Below the pieces are notes generated by a model, which worked only from the letters and a program-made list of their open reading frames with translations, had not been told where the DNA came from and made no database searches. From Monomorium pharaonis (Eukaryota > Arthropoda > Insecta > Hymenoptera > Formicidae), in assembly GCF_013373865.1 (NCBI RefSeq), contig NC_050475.1, forward strand, positions 2,805,001 to 2,869,000: 64,000 nucleotides of DNA. Direction: 5' to 3'. Positions 13,023-26,483 of the stretch are shown here, piece after piece (the first letter of the stretch is position 1; the number at the start of each line of letters is the position of its first letter). Made by a program: the position numbers and the translations under genes.

Positions 13023-14355
13023 CTAATGCTGGTAAGCCGGGGTGAAGTATTGGGTTCCAGGTGGTGCTCGGTAGCCTGGATAGTTGTTTGTCACGGCGTG
13101 TTGCGCGAAGAAACCACTGTAGTCCTTGTTTACTCGACGGGGTCTGAAAGCTGGACCTCTCGCGAGTTCCATCCTGGCCCGGTTCTCTGCTTCAACCTGG
13201 GCCTTCACGGACGCCGGCGGCCACTTTAGATCTCCTCGCATATTGCCTGTTGCCGGAGCTTTCGTTGCTGCGGGCTGGGCCTGGTACACCGGTGCTGGTA
13301 CCTGCAAATTAAGAGTGAATCAGAAAAACTGAAAATAGGGGAAATGGCGCGAAACAAAAAATAGTTCTACAATAACGTGTTTTATTTTCTTAATATTTTT
13401 ACTTTACTTTTGCTTATTGAGAAATATTCTAAGCAATATTACAACTTTCTTAATTTAGTTTCTTTGTGCAATTAATTTAAGCTAATTTTTTTTAGATTTT
13501 TATTAAATTATATTTGTCGATCTACTACCATAAATCAAAAATTAACTTTTAAAATTGAAATCACTAGAAATCACATGTGTCGAAAGACGAAAACAAGTGC
13601 ATCTGTCGTTTATCCGGAAAAAGCGGAAAGTCAGTTTCAAGCTTTATGTAAATTATATTTATTTTCATAATTATAATGGTTACATCTTTTTACTACTCTT
13701 ATTACTACTTACTACTATTTCAAGATACAACTTTGGCGCGCATCAGAGGCCGCGAAAAGAACAGAATTCTTGTTGGAAAACGGTTATTCTTTCGAAGTCG
13801 AGCGGATCGGATTAGAAGCAGCTAGATGCGGGATATATTCTTAGAAGTAAATTTCGGACAAGGGAGATGTAATCGATGCTGACGAGGACGTATATTTAAC
13901 GGCTGATATGCTGCCAAAGGCAGAGCTCGCGCGAATACTCTCGCAAAAATATTGTATCGCACTGCCGTTTCTCCCCGCGATACTATCTTGTTCGTACATC
14001 CCTCTTACGACCCACGTCCAATATTAAATGAGCTTTGGAAATATCGCGCGTAATATTTTATGAGTTATTTTTAGCGAGGATAGAAGTTGCGCGGGAGGTG
14101 TAACATAATATCGAACGTATAAATATAATTTATTAAAATCCGATGTAACACAATGTTCCACTCCTGCGATCCTGACTTCGTTTTATCGTTTCGACGGATA
14201 TAAAGTGATTTATACAATTATCAGAAATTAAAAACAATGTGCATGAAATATTTTTGTAAAACGAGACACAAAGAAACTTAACAAATATATATGTATTTGT
14301 TAAAAAACTTAAAATTATTTTATATATAAATTTAAAATAAATAATTTTCATTGTG

Positions 14356-14409
<54 letters not shown>

Positions 14410-17400
14410 TGAATTATCTGTTACTTTTAAAGTAAATTTCAATTTTTATATTCTATTATATAACTCGACAAATTATATAGACAAACATACACTTTTAGAT
14501 TAATATTTAATTATTTAAATACTATTAAGAAATAGGGTAACTTTCTTTATGGCAGTTTAAATGTGAGTCTTATTGAAATTATAATTTTGTGTTGTAAAGT
14601 TAGATAAAATTTCAATAAAGTCCAAATCTGTTTCTCTATTTGTTTAGTTAAATAGGCAATTTGTGATTATTATTATTACTAATTGTTGCAGCGAGACTTA
14701 AGGTATCAAAGCTCCCACCTGCGAGATAGGCGGCTCAGGACGAAGGACGATGGTGGAGGGTGGTGCCTCGAACGCCGCAGGGGTACTTGTGTAATAGCCG
14801 GATATATTCTGCTGCTGCCTCTGCGGTGCCCGGTCGTAGGAATCCTGGGGGTGTTGCTGAAAAAAACGCGGAGGACACGGCGATAAAATTCGCCCATTTA
14901 TCGCGAGCGTGTCGCACCCACGCCACGCAAAGACGTCTCTACGACTGTACCAGTTTTGCTATCCTGCACAAATCTTCCGCAAATCCTCGCGAAACTTGGC
15001 TAAAAACATCTCACGATGCATCGTACGCGGGGCTCCAAGAGTGTATGAGAGAAAGAGAGCACACATGCGGGACTAATAATAATATATCTCTCGCATAAAC
15101 AACGATGCTTACATCCAAGATCGCAAGCGTCGCCGTTTCTTACCGGTTCTTCATCCAAAATTGCGGGAGGATGATCATGTCATCAGCCATGTTCATGCGA
15201 GCATCACTTACCTGCCAAGGCTGGGTCTGCTGTTGTTGCTGCTGCGATTGCTGCTGTTGGTTCGGGAACGGAGGATGCTGCTGGGAGAGCGGCGAGGTCG
15301 CCGGGGGTGTCACGGGCGCCCAGCCCCTGGGATTCGCCTGTTGCTGTTGGAAGTGCGAGGGCTGTCGCAGGAGCGTGCCGCCAGGACTGACCGGCGACGG
15401 GGACGACGGGACGACGCTCTGTGTCGACGACCGTGCGACCGTCGAGGGCGGTTGGGGTGACGGACCTGACGAGGGGCTGCTCTGGTACGAGCAGAATTCA
15501 CCGTACCCACGGGTCTTACCGGAGGAAAACAGATAATTTTGTAGGCTCGAGCAAACGCACGGATTGGTGTCTGTTGTCTCAGAAAGAAGGGAGATGATCG
15601 TGCGATTTATAGCTCTTCTATGTCCGCGTATTCTTTATTTTATTTAAATCATATTGTATATATATAATAATTTTTTCACGTAATTAATATTATTAACGCG
15701 ATTTAAGTGAAAAATTAGAAGCTAGTAGTTCTATGGAAGTTAGAACTTAAATAATAGAATTGAAATGAGATTTAGGATGTAATAAATAACTAATCAATTA
15801 GTTATTTATTTAAAACTAATCAAATGATTAGTTAGTAATGATCTCCGAATTATTATCAAGATTCTATGCTTGTAGAGAGATTCTCTTATCTTTATACATA
15901 AAATAAAATTCGGAGGAAAAATTATTTTTGTGCAAGCAGCATCAATGTTTTTTTTTCTTCTAACAATTACTTAATCGGATTAATTCATTACTACCGATTA
16001 TTTAGATTAAAATTCATAATCTGACCGCGATTCGCTCGAGCCAAGCACTGTCAGTTTTGCGAAAATGGACGTGCACCAATTTGATAATGATTCGTCGTTC
16101 TTTTTACGCTTCCTGCAAATAATTCGGGAGAGCTGCCTCGACGACCGCAATGGTAGACGGATTCGCGCGTTCAGGAACGATTGATCTCGCTCACGATTAA
16201 ATTCTGATGCCATTTCGTAAATTTTTCTCACGATATCGATATTCACTGCGTGCACGAACTCGTTACGAGTCAGAGATGGAACGACGTGTCGTATCGACTT
16301 GTCGCTTAATAGGACAATAATATGTTAAATATTTGTCACTATAATTGTCACAAAATTTTATTCCTCATTAAAGTTGACGATTTTTTAAAGTTTTTTATTT
16401 ATTTATGGGTGTATATCCCTCAATTGTGTCCTTTATGTTTAATGAGAATTAAAAAAAGAAATGTCTGAAAATAAGAATCGGTTTCATCAAAGAGTACGAC
16501 AGCCAAGTTTGCTGGCTCAATTTAGAGACTCGCGCTGTATATCGTGTGTATTTGTTTTCCATCTCCGCTCTGAATGAAACAGGGCTGATACGCATACACA
16601 AAGAGGAACGAACGTGAACAATAACATAAAAGAAACACGTAACGAAACATCGTTGCACTCACTCTACACGCATGGCAAGATGCAGGAGAAGCTATCGCAC
16701 TAAATTGGAAATAAATAATATAACGAAAAAAAATGCATACAACACGTAGACATTCAAAAGTGTCCGTGTCCTTTCGGAGGTTCTTGAAATTATCTTGATC
16801 TAATTGTTTGCTTGATTATGTGTTCGTCTCTATTTTTTTTTATTTTCTCCGTATGAAATGACAAGTATTTGCTACGTTAAGGACAAAGACAGCAGACAAT
16901 AAATATTGATTTACATTAGTGTAATATGTGCAAAGAAAGAAAGTTGCGAATTTAGTTTCTCGCTGTCTTTGATCTTATCGTAGCAGCGTAATGATAGGAC
17001 CACGAAACTTGATTCCTTAGCGCGAAAATATACACACGTGTCTAATTGCCCGTCATATTACCTTCGCTTGGACGGGAGCTTGCTCCACGTAGTCGAAGTC
17101 TTGATCCTCTGGAGGCGGTGGCCAAGCTACTCGTTTGAGACCTAGGATAATTATAGAGTTTCATAGAGACACAAAGACCCATGTTTAGCGCGACTAGATT
17201 CTATATAATTTCTTTGTTTACGACCGTAACGCGTCTCTGCTCGTTAGCTAGGTCTTATTTAAATTACAAGGTACGACAGTAACGAGGTTTATGAGAGGGT
17301 AAAAATATTTTTGGGCGCCAACATTGCCTGTCGATTAATGCAAATTTGAGAAAACGAAATATCGTTTATCGAATCTCTCATTCTAAAATTGCAAAGCACA

Positions 17401-20400
17401 ACTATGATCCATCGATTCCAAATATTAAAAAATGTCACTCGTTTATCCGTCGTGTCGCTAACGTCATCCGGCATCCGGTGTCGCGTACATTCGTCTAATC
17501 GCGGTTGTCGTCGTCAATCAACCGTGCCATCAGTTTCCGTCAGCACTCAGCTTCAGCTTTAATCGCAAGACGGAACGTATAGTGACACACGTTCGCTCTT
17601 TCTGCAACCTTCGTTATCAAAATAGTATCTGACGTGCAGTTTTAATTTAACTGCGCGATACGCAGCTCACATATTGTATATCAATCGCGAACATCGTCGC
17701 GAGCGTGCCGGATATTGCGACGCCAGAAAGAACCGTGAGTTATTTGTTAATCGCGAACCCATATTTCCTGGCAAACTAATGAACACCCGCCCGGACACCC
17801 TATGCAGCGTTCACATACCGATGCGATTTCCAGCGAGAGATTCGGCCACGGCGCTGAGGAACGCGACTCTGCCAAAACGGACACCCGCCAACTACTAACG
17901 TTATGGCGGAGTCACCTGTACCTTTCATTATCGCGGAAACGTAGCTGGGCTACCGATTTTAGAGCCTTTCTGGTGACAAGCCAAGAAGTGGGGCTTGACA
18001 TTGTGCCCGATCGAAGAGGGGCGGTCCGCGCCCTTGAGAAGGTTCGCGAAAAATTTCCCGGGTGATCTCTACACCCTCCACCGATGCAGTAAATTATCAT
18101 CTTTAATTTTGCTTTAATTTTATTTGTCCAATTCTTAAAGAATGCAATCTTAATTTTTAGTAATCTAAGTGAATATGCGTGATAAATATTCGTAAAATAA
18201 TTTTAGAATAATTAAGTCCCATTATTTCTTAAAAGTAGTATGTAAAAGGATTTAAATATAATTATTTAATTTGTTAAATTAACGTCGTTTTAATTTAATG
18301 CAAGCGAATTTCTGTTTCGGTAGTAAAAGACGCAGCGTCTGGTGAATTTATCGGGATCTCGGAAACGCGCGCTTGACACTCGGACACAATGATCCTATGC
18401 TCTAATTGGGGACGACTCTTTTGAATTAAGAGTGAATCAATGCTCCATAAAGCCGGCCTTTCTCCGAGCACAATGCGCTCGGTGTTCAGCGGACTGAGGG
18501 GCTCGTGTGCTTTGCGAAAACCTGTTGCTAATCTGGTAAACTCACGTCTTTGAGCCGCGGCCAGAGTGTGTAACGGTTTATGTCATGCTAAATTGAAAAT
18601 CGTGTTGCCAACGATAGCGGCATTAATTCAGAGAATTGATGCGACCTTAGATGCCAGGTGATCGATGCGCAAACGGCCCGCAATGATATTTGCACTTGTG
18701 AGTCATTGTCGCCGATCTTACCTGTGTCCGAGCAAATAGACCTAAATTCATACTACGCGTCAGTCTGTCATTACCAAACTGCAGACATTAGAATATCAAT
18801 CGCGATCTTCCTAATCCTATTCAAGATTATATCTCCTCGTGTAATTTTTGACGAGACATTTCTTCGCGGAAGAAATAGATTGGCTGATTCAGCGGAGCTA
18901 TAATTTGCTGAGCGAGTGTCAACGTTTATAACTCGAAAAGATTGATATTCGGAAACCATGTTTGAAAGCCATGAATTGTTGGAGCAATTAATTATAATTG
19001 TAATCAGCTGTAAAACTTTGCTATTTTTAAGCCAGAAAGCCGACTGTCTGTATGATATAGATTTGCTGAATCGTTGAAGTTCTTAGTTGTAACAAATTTT
19101 CTTCTTTTTATGTTTTCTTACCTGGTTGACCACCACGCTGCCTCGCTTCTTCTTCTTCGAGCATACGTAGAACCGCGCTGTTCTGCAAGTTCGCTGGCTT
19201 TGCTAACTGGCTGAAGTCGATCCTGAAAAGAAAAGTTTAAGCTTAGCTTTCTAATGGTATTTTGAATGCCGCAGAAATGTATATAAATACAAATTGAAGC
19301 AACTGCTTTGGCTTTTAATTTTTGTAGGAATCGTAGATGAGAAACATCAGTACCTATGCTTGAAGCATTTGCTTTTATATAATAAATAGACGATGAATAA
19401 TGTTTTACAGGTTTATGTGATTGGAAAGACGATATTTTTCTTGCCAACAATGACGATTACAAATAAATTTTACAATAAAAGCAAATATAGAAAATTTTCG
19501 TGCATTTGCTTCACTTTTATCTACACTCAATCTATTGTCTCATTCATTAGAACACGCAAAATGAAGATTCTGTCTGCCGACTGATAAGAATCGTACAGAA
19601 TCACAAGCTGAAACGGCGAACAAAATCACGAACTTGCGAAAAGGAAGAAGAGAACTACGAATTTGCTCAAGAAAGGATCCAGAGGAACCAACGAATCTCA
19701 AGAGCCAGTGATCGTTACCTCTTCTCGGCGATCATCGCGACAGGGGGAAATCCCGTAGCGGCAAGAACAGGGAGGACGACGACGACGACGACGACGGTGA
19801 AGAGGAACGGAACGGCGCGCGTCCGCGGTCCATCAAACGCGAAACTAAGTCAAGTACGAAGGGGGAGACGCGGCTGCGACCGGCGGCGGTGCAAGCCGTC
19901 GGCTTCCCGCACGCACAGGCCGTTTATTTCCAACCGGCCGCCGGTGATTCGGCCCGCCGAAAATAACTGACATCGCGAACGGCATCGACGGCCGACGGCT
20001 GCTGCTGCTGATTCATGCGACCGGCCGGCGTCGTCGCGCGACCGATACGCGGGCGATCGCGCGACCGCTGACGTTCGATGATTGACGCAAGGTGGTCGGT
20101 TAGAGGAGGTCGTCGGAGATTCACCACGCGGTTTCGGCGCTCGTGAGTCATCCGAGTCGATCAACGATTCACGGAGCGGATCGGAATCCGATTCAGACTG
20201 GGTCAAGGGATGTTATTTAGGCTGAAGTGAATAAGACAGTGCGCGATTGTTCTGAGACCCTTAAAAAGATAAATATTTATTCGGTAAACATTAAAGTATT
20301 AACTATTTTTAGGTAACTATTATAATATTATAGTATTTTGTTGAAATTGAAGATTATAAAATTCTTTAAACAAAATTTTATACTTTGACATATGTATATG

Positions 20401-20634
20401 TATGAGACAATAGTCGTTGATTTTTGTGTATAATGTTAAGATTATAAAATGATTTTAATGTTTTATTTTTATAAACATATTGTTCCTTTTTTTGTTTAGG
20501 ATAACTTACCCGACTGCACCGTTAGCCAGAATCTGAGTCTGCCTGTCCAGAGTCTCTTGTATCGACTGTGGCGAATACAAATTGATAGGAGAGTTGAACT
20601 GTTTGTTCACGAATCTCGCTTTCTGGGTGGCCAT
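13023..20634 (-). CDS. Zasp66: Zasp66-like muscle Z-disc protein (ZM motif, no PDZ seen)
   Basis: Six exons were reconstructed on the minus strand: 20634-20510, 19222-19122, 17141-17062, 15514-15212, 14856-14719 and 13301-13023. Phases agree and the CDS is 1026 nt, giving 341 aa. The N-terminus (MATQKARFVNKQFNSPINLY) carries the Zasp motif (ZM) core, followed by GIDFSQLAKPANLQNSAVLR, an acidic helix (RMLEEEEARQ) and KRVAWPPPPED. The fourth exon is Ser/Pro/Gln-rich with a polyglutamine run. The C-terminus (DYSGFFAQHAVTNNYPGYRA) is what I recognise as the Zasp66 tail. ALP/Enigma-family proteins bind alpha-actinin at muscle Z-discs. The usual PDZ domain precedes the ZM motif, but here the frame upstream of the ATG is closed by a stop in a leader exon starting at 20677. 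This model is therefore a short isoform, or the locus lacks a PDZ. The exact acceptor of exon 4 (GGTAAG, then ACCCGT) is the least certain boundary. Confidence 0.85.
13302..20509 (-). other. Introns of the Zasp66-like gene
   Basis: The five introns hold an (AT)n microsatellite (about 14358-14408) and a short perfect palindrome at 15781-15810 (13-bp arms, 4-nt loop). A CpG-rich block at about 19700-20210 contains a (GAC)n run near 19775-19797. That block, in the intron after the first coding exon, could be an internal promoter or enhancer. CpG-rich stretches at about 17500-18060 show no coding signal that I can defend. Alternative cassette exons could exist but none stands out. Confidence 0.4.
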
Positions 20635-20677
20635 GTTCTGAGTGCCTCTTAACCGACTCTAATGTACTCTCGAATTA

Positions 20678-23600
20678 CTGTAACATCAAAAAATATTAGG
20701 AAAGAGAAATATGTAAACGGTATTTTAGACAGTTTTTTAAATTGTCTATATAAATTACGCCAATATTACTAATTAGCATTAAATTTAACATAATAATTTC
20801 AGCCTGACAACTAAAGATCATTTTTGTAACGTTCTTTAAAAAATTCTTTCTGTATGTTACTATTTAAATGTTATAATAAGAGAACTATTCGTTCGTTAAA
20901 TTGTATAAATTGCGTTTTCTAAACTCTATAATTATTAAGTTTTAAAAATCGCAAGAACTCAACTATACATAACGACATAATATTAGCACAAATGTCTTGT
21001 TACAATTTGATGATGCAACGAAAAATGGCCTACGTCAGAGCATATGTTTCCTTCGTTTGTCGCAAGTCAGAATGAACAGCATTACTTATTATATAATGTT
21101 ATTTTCTTATAAACGTGCCGCAAATGCCACGTGCGCCATTAATCTGCCACCGCCGCGCTGTTTGCATGCAAATTCTGCCAGAATTTATCAGATCTTACGT
21201 CTATATGATTTTATGACGCAAATATCTATTTTACGAATAACGTCTTCGCGAAAATTGAGCACGACGGTAAATAACGAAGACAACTTTTTTCAGCTTTACA
21301 TCGTGCAACAACTGCTGCGCGTTTTAAACGCGCGTGCGTTTATTTGTTCATGGCATAATATTTGTTTATATTGTCACATTGATAAAAGAAATACAAAAGA
21401 CATAAGTAAAAAATGAATAATTATTAGGCTTATAAGAGAAGAATCAAAAAATCGTTATAGAATATAATTTATGATTTTATAAAGAATTATATTTTAAAAA
21501 ACAATGCCTTTTCCGCTTTTATTTTTTTTTTCATTGTTATATCTTATGGAAAATGCAGACTGTCAAAACAATTTAATACTAAGATACCAGAACCGGTGCG
21601 ACATATGAAAAGTGTAACACATGGAGAAACTGGGAAAGATTCTAGCTGGCATTAGGTCTCCCTAGGCAGAAGCTGTCAATGACGATAAACTGAACAAAGT
21701 TTATCAATAAATCGTCATGAAGAATAATGACTATTAATCTGTCACGATCATGACAGCGATGAATTCATGTGACGTGACGAATGGCGCGGATGACTCAAGC
21801 GCATAAATTTCCATTTCTAGCGCAACTTGTGCGAGGCCGAAGAGCGAGCGCAATTTCGATAAGTGGGTTACGAACTATATCGCTTCCCGAATGATCTTTC
21901 GACGATTGTTTGGCTGCTCCTGCGATCGGCCGGCGCCGCCAGAGGATTCTAATGCTCGCTAGAAAGTGTGGCATTAAATTCCCGGCTACGTGCCAAGAAA
22001 TCCGCGCAGGGACGCACGCGTTGAAAGATGTCGGCGCCTTTCGGTTCGGGCGGGGCAGAGAAAATAATCAACGTTCCTTATGATCTAATTGCCCTTGCGC
22101 GATTTGGAAAGAATCTAAAATCGCGCACATCTCCAGCTCTCCCTGCGTTTTCCTTGAACTTTGCACTTTGTTCCTATTTTTCTTTTAAATATATGTATAC
22201 CCGTTTATCGTCGACTACTTGTGAAACCGTGCACCCCGATTCAGGGATCTGGAGGGTCAAAGGGTTTGAAAATTATATCTTTAGCAATTTTTTTGCGAAT
22301 TGAATAAATGTATAAAAATAAAGAGATATTCGAGAGACATTTACAACATATAACGAGTAGGAAAATAAACGTCAATGAAAGAAAAATTCTTTATTTTATA
22401 GAGATTCACTTGATAGTGAGACGTGCTGAAGATTTCTAATTAAAATTCGGACTTTGAAATCAAAGCTAAAAGATCTATTGTAAAAAAAAAAAAAAACAAA
22501 TTATACTTTAGCTATACATTTCCATAAATATCTGTTCATAGAAAGCGTATTTTTCTTCATATATTATATGAATATGTATCAGAAGTTCACTTTCGTACAT
22601 TTATTCAGTACGTCATGAGAAATTGTAACAAAGATTTTCAGCAATTCGATCCTCTGATTCACAAGAAAGATCTAGAATCTCGCTAGAAGCATTGTTTTGC
22701 CGGAAAGCTTTCGAACTTTGTTACGAAAAAGTTTTCGAGCAAATATTTGAAGTTCCAGGAAACAATCATCGTGGCACGTAAGATCTCTCTTCAAGATTTC
22801 TCCGTACGAATTTATCGAGGTTGTGTACGCTTTTTTTTATCAGAACTATTCAAATCCTCTCCTACCTATCCTATGCTCGAAGCACCCTCCGCCCCGTATT
22901 TTTAATCGTATTTCGCTGCGAATCTCGTTTTTTCTCCGGGAGAAACAAGATCGAGCGCGCGCTTCATTAAATACCTCTCTCGGCCTCGCGGAACCGCGGT
23001 ACGGTCTATTTCTGATGCATTTTCCTCGCGATCCCGCACGCGTTTCGCATTTTAATCATAACTTGGAACGTATTTATATCCCCTGGTCATAAACACGAAA
23101 GCTACCGTTCTCACATTTCTTCCTTCTCGCTGAGCACCTCATATAATTTAAGACGTGTTTGCGCCCGCGAGATCACCTGCGGCAATCAATCTTCGGTAAC
23201 GTGTTATTGCCGTCAATCATTGTATCATCGATACCTTTTCTCTTGTGTATAGCCAACACACTTTCGAAAGGAATTGCCAATAAACGTTCGCCCGTGTTAT
23301 CATCAAATCTAATCTCGTGGAGAAGCTTCTAAGAACGAACGCTTGTTTACTGTTCTCGCAACAGCCTCGACAGTTGCGTGCCGCCATATTTTATTTGAAA
23401 TAAAAACAAATCTTAAAAAAAAAGAACAATCAAATAATTACCGCCTGTCTCCGATAATTAACGGATTTCTCCTTCCCCTCCCTCTCACCGGTGACTTTAT
23501 TGGTACCTGGACAAAACGCGGACCTGTTTAACACCCGAAAACCTCGGATTCTCGCCGGCGCGTCCCTGCTGGGCGGCCACCGGTGGTTATTTTTGTCTAC

Positions 23601-26162
23601 AAAATTCCTCCGAATATATCTACATCGTCCGCAAAATCTCTACTACACTTCCCCCTCCTCCTGCTAGTCTTTGGAGCCCGCTCCTCGCGGGTCGTATTGA
23701 ATTACATATTAAAGCTCGCGCGCGCCGCGATAAAAAGCGGCCGACATCGAGATGTCGATTCAACAATAGCGCGTGTCGATCAGCAATTCCGGCGTGTCGT
23801 CATTCAATGCCGGGAATTGATGACGAATTCATCTCGCGATGTTTCCTCGCTAACTTGGCACTGAAAAGTGCGACAATGGATCGGTCGTCGAGACAAACCC
23901 AATGCTAATCGATTTAGATCCATTTGCACCAGTGTAGCACGGAAGAAAAATATTTATTAAAACAACTAAGAACGGATTCAGCAGATCCGTAGCCGTAACG
24001 TATAACAGCTAGTTTTTTATGTTAAAGTAACAGAGCTTTAACAGCTGTGAATAAAATTAGCAATTATAATTAAGTTGGGCGATTAATAAAGACAACAACT
24101 CTCTGTGAAAATCAATTAAATATATGGATGTTGAAATTTTTAATGAAACATTAGCTGAGATGGCGCATACTTTTATTTTGAAATAAAAAAAACTTGTTTC
24201 TTGATTACGTGAGCAATTCTTTCGGATGTAATATATTTCTTTGTTGAACGTACTAAATTAAAAATGAAATTATTATCTTCTTTGTTACAGATGTGAAACT
24301 CGCGCAGCAAGCTACAGCTTTGCTGAATCACCCAATCTATTTTTTCCCCGTAAGCTCTACTTTCCATTTTATCTAATTCTTAGAACTAGAAGGAGTTGAA
24401 TCGCTAAACGGTTCAAGCACTTAAACGCGCGGATTCTCGAGGCGAAGTTTCCTTTCGCGAAAGTGACAACCGCTTTTCGCGTCTCCCGGAATGCACGGGA
24501 ACCGTGGCCGAGGTTTCCTTTACATAACTCACATCTATTCCAAGCTGCGACAGCGTTTACCCGAAACTCTTACCGGACTCTTCGTACATCGCGCCAGATT
24601 CCGCGTGAAGAAAAAAATCTCATGAAAATCAATTCTCGCGAGTACGAAACCGCCAAGTGATATTTGTCAGTCGAAAACGCGACAATGCTGCCATTTCTCA
24701 ACGATGCAGTTAAAGATTACAATTTTCATTAAATAATTATGAATAGTGAACTTAATTGATACTGAAAATGTATGTTTCTTTAATTATTTTGAATTACATC
24801 TGAATTAATCAAGAATTCATGACAATCCTGGAACAACTGGCTTCAATTAATCTTCTAAAACCAACGCTGCGTACGAAATTTAGTTTCGCAATAAAGCCGA
24901 TTCGAGAAACACATTAATTTAATTCCTTTTTTCGCCGAGGAACGTTTTCGCAAAAATTTCGCGTGACGCAATCGGGAGCAAAGGGGGAGAAGGGGATAAT
25001 AATTTTTCCGCATTGCGGAATAATTCTCGTCGGCGTGACGTGTCGCCTATTTCTGGCCGATTGTTTGCAACGTTACGATGCAAACGTTGCGTATATAACG
25101 CAGCTTTTTGGACGTCCGGAGTGTGTTGTGACGCATACCGTCGCGGTGGTCAAAGCGTTGCGGATAGACGGGGCGGCGCGCCGTCGTGTAAATTTCAATC
25201 GCCACCTCATCTACACGTCTCGAGAATGAAGCGGGAAACGTCATTTCGTTTTTTGGCCGGACGGGCCTGCCCCTAAGTAGACGATACGTCCCGCTGACTC
25301 ACGAACCCGTGGCTCAATTCGAGAATAACCGTACCGCTTTTTCGCGACACAAACGATTATTGTGCTCTACGCCTCGTCTGCAATTGTTTATTACGTGCTG
25401 CACGACTTATTTATGTTACGAATTAATCAAAACGAAGGTATAATTTACGGCGTGCGAAGTAGTACAGAACTTAATTTTTTCCAAGATAGTTTATGGTCTA
25501 AATCTCAAACCACTTGTTCATCGAGGAATTAAAGAGTAAGGAAAGTTTCGAAAATGTTTTTATAATTACAGGAATCCGCAAATCGATCTAATTGCAGGTC
25601 ATTATTAATAGAGCCAATATCTTCTAGCTTCGTTGATAGTAATTGACTACCAACGACGACTTGGCCTAGTTTCCCGTGACAATTAGCCGGTTAAACGCCA
25701 AGATAATAATTGAGTACGACAACTACACTGCCAGTTAAGTTGCCAATGATAGAGCGACAATATGATCGATCGATCCCTAACTTGTATGGAAAAGGGATAA
25801 GCGAATTCGTAACACTTTTGAACTTTCTTTCCACGTTCATAATTGCACGCTGTACGACTTGATTTACTTCAATAAAGGATATTATTCTCTTGAACTTTCC
25901 TTTGATCTTTGATTTCAATCCCTATGTCGTTAAACTTCCGTTTCCCCTTTCTCCCTATCACGTTATCAATTTTTCGCGTTCCTCCCCCTGCAGGTTTTCG
26001 GTCCCCTTCCTACGGCTTGATCTCGTTCTAATGTCTCCTTTACTGATCCCCACGATTTCCCCATCCCAACTTGATCCTCCGTAGATTTTCCCTCCATAGC
26101 CGCGGAACGCGATCGGCGATGAGGATGATCGACGTGACGTGCAACGAAAACGCGTCACCTAC
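20678..26162 (-). other. Probable 5' intron of the Zasp66-like gene, no coding exon seen
   Basis: A leader acceptor at 20677/20678 (GTTACAG, then TAATTCG) shows that transcription comes from further upstream on the minus strand. I looked for a PDZ-type GFG or WGFRL signature on the minus strand and found none. Open frames such as the 139-codon plus-strand one at 20997-21416 have no recognisable content. GC content fluctuates, with moderately CpG-rich segments at 21750-22080, 22860-23060 and 24430-25330 that could be regulatory. Confidence 0.4.
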
Positions 26163-26480
26163 CTTCGCGCTGATATAACGTGGAGCACGCGGGTTCTCCT
26201 CGGGTGGCGAAACACACTGGACCCTCGGGAAAGCGAAAGCACCGGAGAGCAGCAGAAGACAACTGTCGTCGGCCCCCTCCCTCACCCGGAACCGCCGAAA
26301 TCGTTCTGCCTCCCCTCGGCACCCTCCGCCGCCGCGGTTATTTTCGACCCCCCCGAGATCCTCTCTTTCCCTCCCTTCCGCGGTATTTAGCGGATTTCCT
26401 GGCAATCGCGGGGAAAGTCTCACCCGCGCCCCTCGCTTCCGAAGCTTTCGGTCTATCCGTGAGCTTCTGATCGGCAGAAG
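26163..26480 (-). promoter_or_regulatory. Candidate CpG promoter and leader exon for the Zasp66-like gene
   Basis: A CpG-rich block lies beside a strong minus-strand donor: an exon ending CAGCGCGAAG at 26163, followed by GTAGGTGACG. It sits upstream of the leader acceptor at 20677 and could supply the non-coding first exon. No transcript evidence is available, and another minus-strand donor at 33164 is an alternative source. Confidence 0.3.
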
Positions 26481-26483
26481 CAC

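Noticed and set aside
15105..15536. 143-codon plus-strand Cys-rich frame
   Set aside because: It is the antisense of the CAG-rich (polyglutamine) exon of the Zasp66-like gene; the Cys/Trp runs arise from reading CTG/TGC on the wrong strand.
20997..21416. 139-codon plus-strand open frame
   Set aside because: No domain, no splice context, inside a probable intron of the opposite-strand gene.
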